A DNA stretch of 12,500 bases from the NCBI GenBank assembly GCA_018398765.1, contig JAHBMJ010002502.1, forward strand, positions 1-12,500, given 5' to 3'. Origin of the DNA: Chromera velia. Its lineage: Eukaryota; Sar; Chromeraceae. Numbering within the stretch: position 1 is the first letter of the stretch; the number at the start of each line of letters is the position of its first letter. This document shows positions 7,932 to 12,500 of the stretch, in pieces. The translations under genes were made by a program, and so were the position numbers. The notes under the pieces were generated by a model. It searched no databases, was not told the origin of the DNA, and worked only from the letters and a program-made list of their open reading frames with translations.

Positions 7932-10900
7932 ATGGATTCGAGTGGGTGGAAAAAGATTGATCTGCACGTGAACTATTTTCCCCTGTCAGTCGACCCCAAC
8001 TCAGTCCTCTACCGCCATGACGTCGTCTACAAGGCCACCGCGGGCCCCGACGGTCTACGTTCAAAAGAAAAAGAGAAGGCGATAGAGAAGCAGTGCGCGA
8101 TCTGGAAGAGAAAGGATTTGCTTGCAGGGTGGGACGGGAATGACGCCCTCGTCTGGCCAGAAGAGATCAACCTCTTGGGCGACGTTCTGTCCATCGTGAG
8201 AGCAGACGAGAATCATGCCATCCCAATGAGCGATCCCTCCAGCCCCTCCAAACCCCACCACGAACGAAAACTCATGATGGATTGCGTGAACGTGATCCTT
8301 GCAAATGCGGCAACGTACAGGAAGAGGGAAGCGGGGGGGTTGCAGGCAGCAGTGGAGTGTACGAAGAAGGGAAGGGCGTTTTATCCCAAACACCCGGGGT
8401 ACATTTTTCCTATCGCCTCGAAGATTCCCTCTCACATGGGGGTTCTCGGCACTGCTGGTTGGTTCGGCTTTGTGGCCAGTGCAGGTTTGACAGGCAACCG
8501 AGGAGGCACAGGGAGCCTGAATGTTGTTGTGAATGTGCAGACAGGACTTGCATATGAGCCCGATCTGACACTTCGCGACTTCCTTGAGCGCGTTGTTGCA
8601 AAGAAACCGCTTGAGCAGCTGTCTCCTTTGGAGAATGAAGAGATGTCACATCACAAACAGGTTCAGGGTCTGAAACTCTGTTGTAAGGGAAAGCGAAGCG
8701 CGTACACTCTATACAGGGTCGATATGGACCCCTCGAAGAGAGCGGGAACAGTCACTTTCAAGACAAAGGAAGACGGGGAGATTTCAGTGGCATCGTACTG
8801 GAACACGCACCTAGTACCCGAATTGAGAGAACAAAACATTCCGCACATCAGAGACGATGAGCCACTTGCTGAGATGGCAGGGGGGGTGCATATTCCTCTC
8901 TGCTGCTGCCTTGTCGAGCCTTTCCAGGTAGGCCCTTCTTCTGTTTTTCTTCCTCCTTTTTTGTACAGACGACTTCTTTTCTGGTCCTGCTGCTTTCTGC
9001 AGCCCATTTATGGCGAAAGCATTCTCATCGAGACTTTTCGTGTCGGATTCGATCTGTCACAATAGTTGGGTGATAGACTTCTGTGGAAGCAATCGATGGA
9101 TGATTCCCTCAGGCATGCAGCGATCCAGCCGTGCAGTCATGTCACGTCGAAATTGAGTCTGAATTGCTCTGAGTTTTGTCTCTTCCTGTTTTGCTCCCTG
9201 TCACCCTGTACGTGTCCTTCCTTGTTCATTGCGCTGGGTGAATGAATGTTCCTTCCTTCAGGTTCCCGCGAGGGGCGCTTTCGAGGCAGAGAAACAGGTC
9301 CTCCAGGAGTTCGGCTGTATGAAGGCACCGGTGAGTCAGTGCGATCGTGTGGGCTGTGCGCAGACTGGGCGCGAAAAGAGAGAGAAGAGAGGAGGTGTCT
9401 TCCTGCCACTGTTTGTACCTGTTTGTCTACCTTTCTGTCGCCATTTTTGAGGATCTGAGACATTTTCATTTCATCGTTTGTTGCTGTATCCTCTTTGCCT
9501 GGTGTGTGCAGCAACGCAAAAGGCACATCGAGAAGGTTGTGGCCGAAATCTTCCATCCGGAGAGAAACTCGGTCCTGTCTCATTTCGGCTTCCGGGTCTC
9601 CACAGTCATGACTAGGGTCGAAGGGAAGCTGATGCCTGTGGCCCCTCTGTTCATGTCCTCAGCAAGGAGACAGCAAGAGGGCACAGAAAGGGTTCGGGTA
9701 GACGAGGGAGAAGCGAAGTGGAACACATTGAGGAACCAGTGTGCAAAGAAATGCCCCGCAGCCGCAGCAGGTGTGAGCCTTCCTTTCTGCATTGTGACCT
9801 TCGACCAACGCATTCAGGGAGACTTCGGGACGCCCTGTGTGCAGTCGTACATGTGGGAATTTCGGCAGAAACTCGCGACTGAGTTTAACATACAGATACC
9901 GGAGTGCCCTGTGTTCGTTCTCCAGGTCAACTTCTCCGCCCATGGGGTTTCTCCGGCTGGGGGGGGAAGGGGGGGAAGGGGAGGGCGCGGGGGGGGACGG
10001 GGAGGACGCGGTGGGGGTCGAGGAGGCGGCGGAGGCGGCGCGCCCCCTCCCCGAAAGGGCGGCGTTGAGGAGTACGAGAATCAGGCTGACGAGGACGAGA
10101 GAGCGAGATACCTACAGGGGTTGGAGGACAACTTGATCAGACAGTGGGACTATCAGATGAACCAGGTCCGTGGGTTTTGTGGCTGTTTGGCTGCGTCTGG
10201 GTTTGTGGGCTAGAGTTACAAGACGCTCAGAAAGAGGAGGGAAAGGAGAGGGAGAGGGAAATACAAAGAGAAACAGACGAATGAAAGAATGCGAAAATCG
10301 CTGGCGTGCAGAATTGGTCCAACGATTATGCAACCTTCCCCTTTCTGCCCCCCTGTGCCTACAGAAAGATTGCCGGTGCCACTTCGTTGGCCTCTGTATG
10401 CACGTGGCCCACAAAGAACACTTTTCTCGTTTCCAACGCAGAACAACATTTCCCCACCTCTGTGTGTCAAGCGAGCAAATTGCTTTGTAATGCACCCCCC
10501 TCTCTGTGTTCGTATGCATGCAGGCCCGCGCAGAAGGAAGACCGAGGCCCCAGTATTGCTTCGGTTTTCTTCCTCCAGGGTGGGACCAGCCGTACTCGAT
10601 CGTGAAGAAGGTGCTTGACCCCCGGATTCGCAACACCCTCATGGTCGGTCAGGTTCTTTCTGCATGCATCCATGGAAGGTGTTCGGTTTTTGTGTTTTAT
10701 TTTTGTCTGTTTGTGTGTCAGGTCGTTGGTTTGGTGGCTTGAAATTTGGGGCCTTTCATTGATTGGCCATTCTCTTGACGGGCTTCTTCGTTGATCGATC
10801 TGGAGATGCATGGATGGATGTGTCAGCTTGTTGATTCCTTGGCCTGCTGTAAGCTTCGATGAATGGATCGATGGGTGTGATTCTCATCTCATCTCGTTGA

Positions 10901-12156
10901 ATGAATACCTGCATGCAGATTGCTGACAAGGCCTTCAAGTACAGAGACGGCAGAGCGAATTCGCAGTACATGTCCAACGTGGCCCTGAAGGTGAACACCC
11001 AGCTGGGAGGAACGAATTGGGTGTTGGATGCGGCGGGGGCAGAGGGGATGGCGTACATCAGAGAACTGTTCTCCAAGGAGAAGCACGACATCTGCGTGCT
11101 GGGGGCAGACGTTACTCACCCCTCTTCTCAGGCAGGGGCGACGCGGGTGCAGCCATCTGTCGCCGCGATGGTGTGCTCCGTCGACGAGCATCTGAGTCAG
11201 TGGACGCACTGCGTTAGAGCTCAGACGGGAACACGGCTCAAGTCCGCGGCTCAGGAAGTGATTGGAAGTGAGGATTACCCTCTGTTCAAGGAGATGTTTG
11301 CTGCCTGCATGGAGAATAGAAAACTCTGGAAGGTCGCGGGAAGACAGCACACTCAGACGGACATGATGCCTCCTCGTCATGTTGTCATCTTCAGAGATGG
11401 CGTTTCTGATGAGCAGATCAACTCGGTGTTGGACTCTGAACTCGCACAGGTCGGTCCGTCAGTTAGTGAGGCGCCCGCTTGATGCGACTGATAGACTCAA
11501 AGTGCAGAAAGAGGAGTGCAAAAAGAAGATGCATTTTCAACGCGCCCAAATAGATCAAAATCACACAACTGCGTTGGTGAGAATGTCTGTCCGTCTTTGT
11601 CTTTCTGTCTGTCTCTGTCCTTCTGTCCCTGTCAATTTGGGGGAAGGTAGTCAGTTTATTTTCATGCCTCCCTGTCCTCATTGTCTAAATGTCTGTCTGG
11701 CTTCCAACCAGGTACTTCATGGTTCTTCAAGGACTGTGGGGGGGGGATGCAGCTCTTAGCATCTCAGATTTATTCTCTCATTCATTTCTTCCCCTGCCCT
11801 GTTTTCTCCGCCTCTGAACGCAGATCAAGGACTACTACCACAATGTTGCGAAGCAGAAGAATTTTGATCCGGATGCGTTCGTCGCGGGGATCAGGTTCAC
11901 TGTCATAGTCGTCCAAAAACGCCACAACGCCAGGCTCTTCTCTGCCATCCCCGTCACAGGAGACCCCTCCCTCCGGCAGACAGCGCCACAGCCGCCCGTC
12001 GTTCTCACGGGGCCGGGGGAGGCGTCTGGACGTGGAAGGGGGGAGAGGGGCGGTAGGGGGGGTGGAAGAGGGGGCAGAGGAGGAGGGGGAAGAGGTTTCC
12101 AGATGGAGGATCTTCGAAGCTTCACCGCCGAGGGAGAAAATCCTCCACCCGGAACG
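7932..12156 (+). CDS. AGO: Argonaute (AGO clade), 3' end beyond the window, two internal RGG insertions
   Basis: A small-RNA-guided silencing protein. Exons: 7932-8927, 9262-9330, 9512-10165, 10524-10652, 10919-11449 and 11824-12156; 904 residues, all six introns phase 0. Start: ATG with A at -3 and G at +4, in-frame stop at 7905. Domains: N 1-110 (IDLHVNYF), L1 110-210 (GWFGFVASAG), PAZ about 212-335, L2 to about 460, MID about 460-645, PIWI from about 675. The MID 5'-phosphate pocket keeps Tyr597, Lys601, Gln616 and Lys640, but a fifth position, Lys in human AGO2 (K570), is Gln644. PIWI has Asp680 in GADVTHP, a probable glutamate finger Glu729 in QEVI, and Asp776 in FRDGVS, then VVQKRHNARLF. 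The fourth catalytic residue (His or Asp) must lie past the window. GADVTHP and FRDGVS indicate AGO rather than PIWI. The visible part ends at PPPGT, where AGOs continue VVD. RGG runs interrupt MID (505-531) and PIWI (862-884). Confidence 0.95.
8928..9261 (+). other. Argonaute intron 1
   Basis: Donor CAG|GTAGGC, acceptor CCTTCCTTCAG. The frame stays open until a TAG at 9063-9065, so an unspliced transcript would end just after PAZ with about 45 extra residues. An additional CTGCAG at 8998-9003 is a possible alternative acceptor, but exon 2 from 9262 gives the expected L2 continuation. Intron 2 (9331-9511) is 181 bp and unremarkable. Confidence 0.8.
9959..10039 (+). repeat. Coding Gly/Arg (RGG) run inside the MID domain
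   Basis: 27 consecutive codons of Gly and Arg only, with six Arg residues and mostly RGG spacing, in Argonaute exon 3. It follows the strand ending VFVLQVN and precedes an acidic segment (EEYENQADEDERARYL). In other AGOs this is a short loop. At DNA level it is a G-rich run on the coding strand. Confidence 0.95.
10166..10523 (+). other. Argonaute intron 3
   Basis: Donor CAG|GTCCGT, acceptor GCATGCAG. It contains a purine-rich stretch (about 10216-10280) and another possible acceptor (GTGCCTACAG, about 10361). Using that acceptor would add residues with no counterpart in AGOs, and the direct join of YQMNQ to ARAEG fits the family. Intron 4 (10653-10918) has no notable content; its donor after GTCAG was chosen over ATG|GTCGGT because it keeps the conserved MID Gln. 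Confidence 0.8.
11450..11823 (+). other. Argonaute intron 5
   Basis: Donor CAG|GTCGGT, acceptor TCTGAACGCAG. The join LDSELAQ to IKDYYHNV matches the AGO helix before the VVQKRH strand. It includes a degenerate CTGT-rich patch at about 11585-11635, related to the arrays of the upstream gene, and nothing else I can name. Confidence 0.85.
12028..12096 (+). repeat. Coding Gly/Arg (RGG) run inside the PIWI domain
   Basis: 23 codons of Gly and Arg with a single Glu, in Argonaute exon 6. It lies between the conserved QKRHNARLF strand and the GENPPPGT motif, where animal AGOs have a loop of about 10-20 residues. Flanking sequence (SAIPVTGDPSLRQ before, FQMEDLRSFTAE after) is also lineage-specific. 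G-rich on the coding strand. Confidence 0.95.
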
Positions 12157-12368
12157 GTGAGTGAGATGAGAGCAGGAACCCAGAGAGATACATCAAAATG
12201 CAGAAACACATTCATCGGTTTGCCTCTTTCATTGTCATTTCAAGACGCGAACCTTTCTCGGAGCTTCTCCTTATTCTTAGCCACGGCTGAAATTTGTTGA
12301 CTCTGAAGCTCTCTTTTCGCAGCAGCTTACTTGAGAGTCTTTATTGTCTCAATGCCGAGAAGAAGCTC
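12157..12368 (+). other. Start of Argonaute intron 6
   Basis: Donor ACG|GTGAGT, a consensus 5' splice site directly after the conserved PPPGT motif. A TTCGCAG at 12316-12322 could be an acceptor, but the phase-0 frame after it stops after three codons (CAG CTT ACT TGA). I therefore take the intron to continue past the array and the window. Confidence 0.6.
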
Positions 12369-12500
12369 GAATGAATGAATGACTGAATGAATGAATGAAT
12401 GAATGACTGAATGAATGAATGAATGACTGAATGAATGACTGAATGAATGACTGAATGAATGAATGAATGAATGACTGAATGAATGAATGACTGAATGAAT
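12369..12500. repeat. GAAT array with regular GACT units
   Basis: 33 units of 4 bp up to the window edge. GAAT is replaced by GACT at 12381, 12405, 12425, 12437, 12449, 12473 and 12489, giving GAAT runs of 3, 5, 4, 2, 2, 5, 3 and at least 2. No unit slips out of register. It is probably within Argonaute intron 6. Confidence 0.95.

Noticed and set aside
9347-9511. Extension of Argonaute exon 3 upstream to 9347
   Set aside because: Sequence before 9512 is a typical intron with a GTGAGT donor at 9331 and a TGTGCAG acceptor; its translation has no L2 similarity.
10361-10490. Possible extra Argonaute exon after CTACAG
   Set aside because: It would insert Cys/His-rich residues with no AGO counterpart and its frame soon stops; joining exon 3 directly to 10524 restores the MID fold.
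12323-12334. A terminal exon giving a truncated Argonaute
   Set aside because: It would add three codons and a stop right after PPPGT, removing the last third of PIWI. A long intron continuing past the window is more likely, though cDNA would be needed to exclude it.
1-12500. CRISPR-like arrays, given the many repeats
   Set aside because: The repeats are 2-4 bp microsatellites or irregular intronic repeats with no uniform spacers, and the genes are eukaryotic with introns.

Overview
This window looks like nuclear DNA from an intron-rich unicellular eukaryote. Coding stretches are short exons bounded by GT...AG introns of about 70-1200 bp, and the introns are packed with tetranucleotide microsatellites. 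No prokaryotic operon or ribosome-binding-site structure is visible. The repeat style and exon layout would fit a chromerid alga such as Chromera, an alveolate related to apicomplexans, but that is an impression and not proof.

Layout. (1) Left end to about 1.5 kb, minus strand: three well-supported exons (1383-1493, 810-1064, 263-499) of an unrecognised, mostly helical protein. A tentative leader exon lies at 1762-1959, and the gene runs off the left edge through an intron holding a CAGA/CAGG array. (2) About 1960-3176: a non-coding divergent upstream region with a 26-bp direct repeat. (3) 3177-6374, plus strand: a four-exon gene for a 366-residue predicted membrane protein with a Pro/Arg-rich tail. 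Its first intron is a CTGT/CT array with an interspersed 75-110-bp repeat, and its third intron carries about 460 bp of CATT repeat. (4) 6375-7931: non-coding, including an AT-rich island and the leader of the next gene. (5) 7932 to beyond the right edge, plus strand: an Argonaute of the AGO clade (not PIWI), of which six exons and 904 residues are visible. The last intron seen contains a GAAT/GACT array.

The Argonaute is the most notable content. It has N, L1, PAZ, L2, MID and most of PIWI. Three of the four expected catalytic residues are visible; the fourth lies past the window. It has two Arg-Gly-Gly (RGG) insertions inside the folded domains, one in MID and one in PIWI, instead of the N-terminal RGG tail known from some protist Argonautes. 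It would act in small-RNA-guided silencing. The other two genes show no sequence evidence of a link to it. All splice models are inferred by eye from reading frame, splice dinucleotides and, for Argonaute, family alignment from memory.
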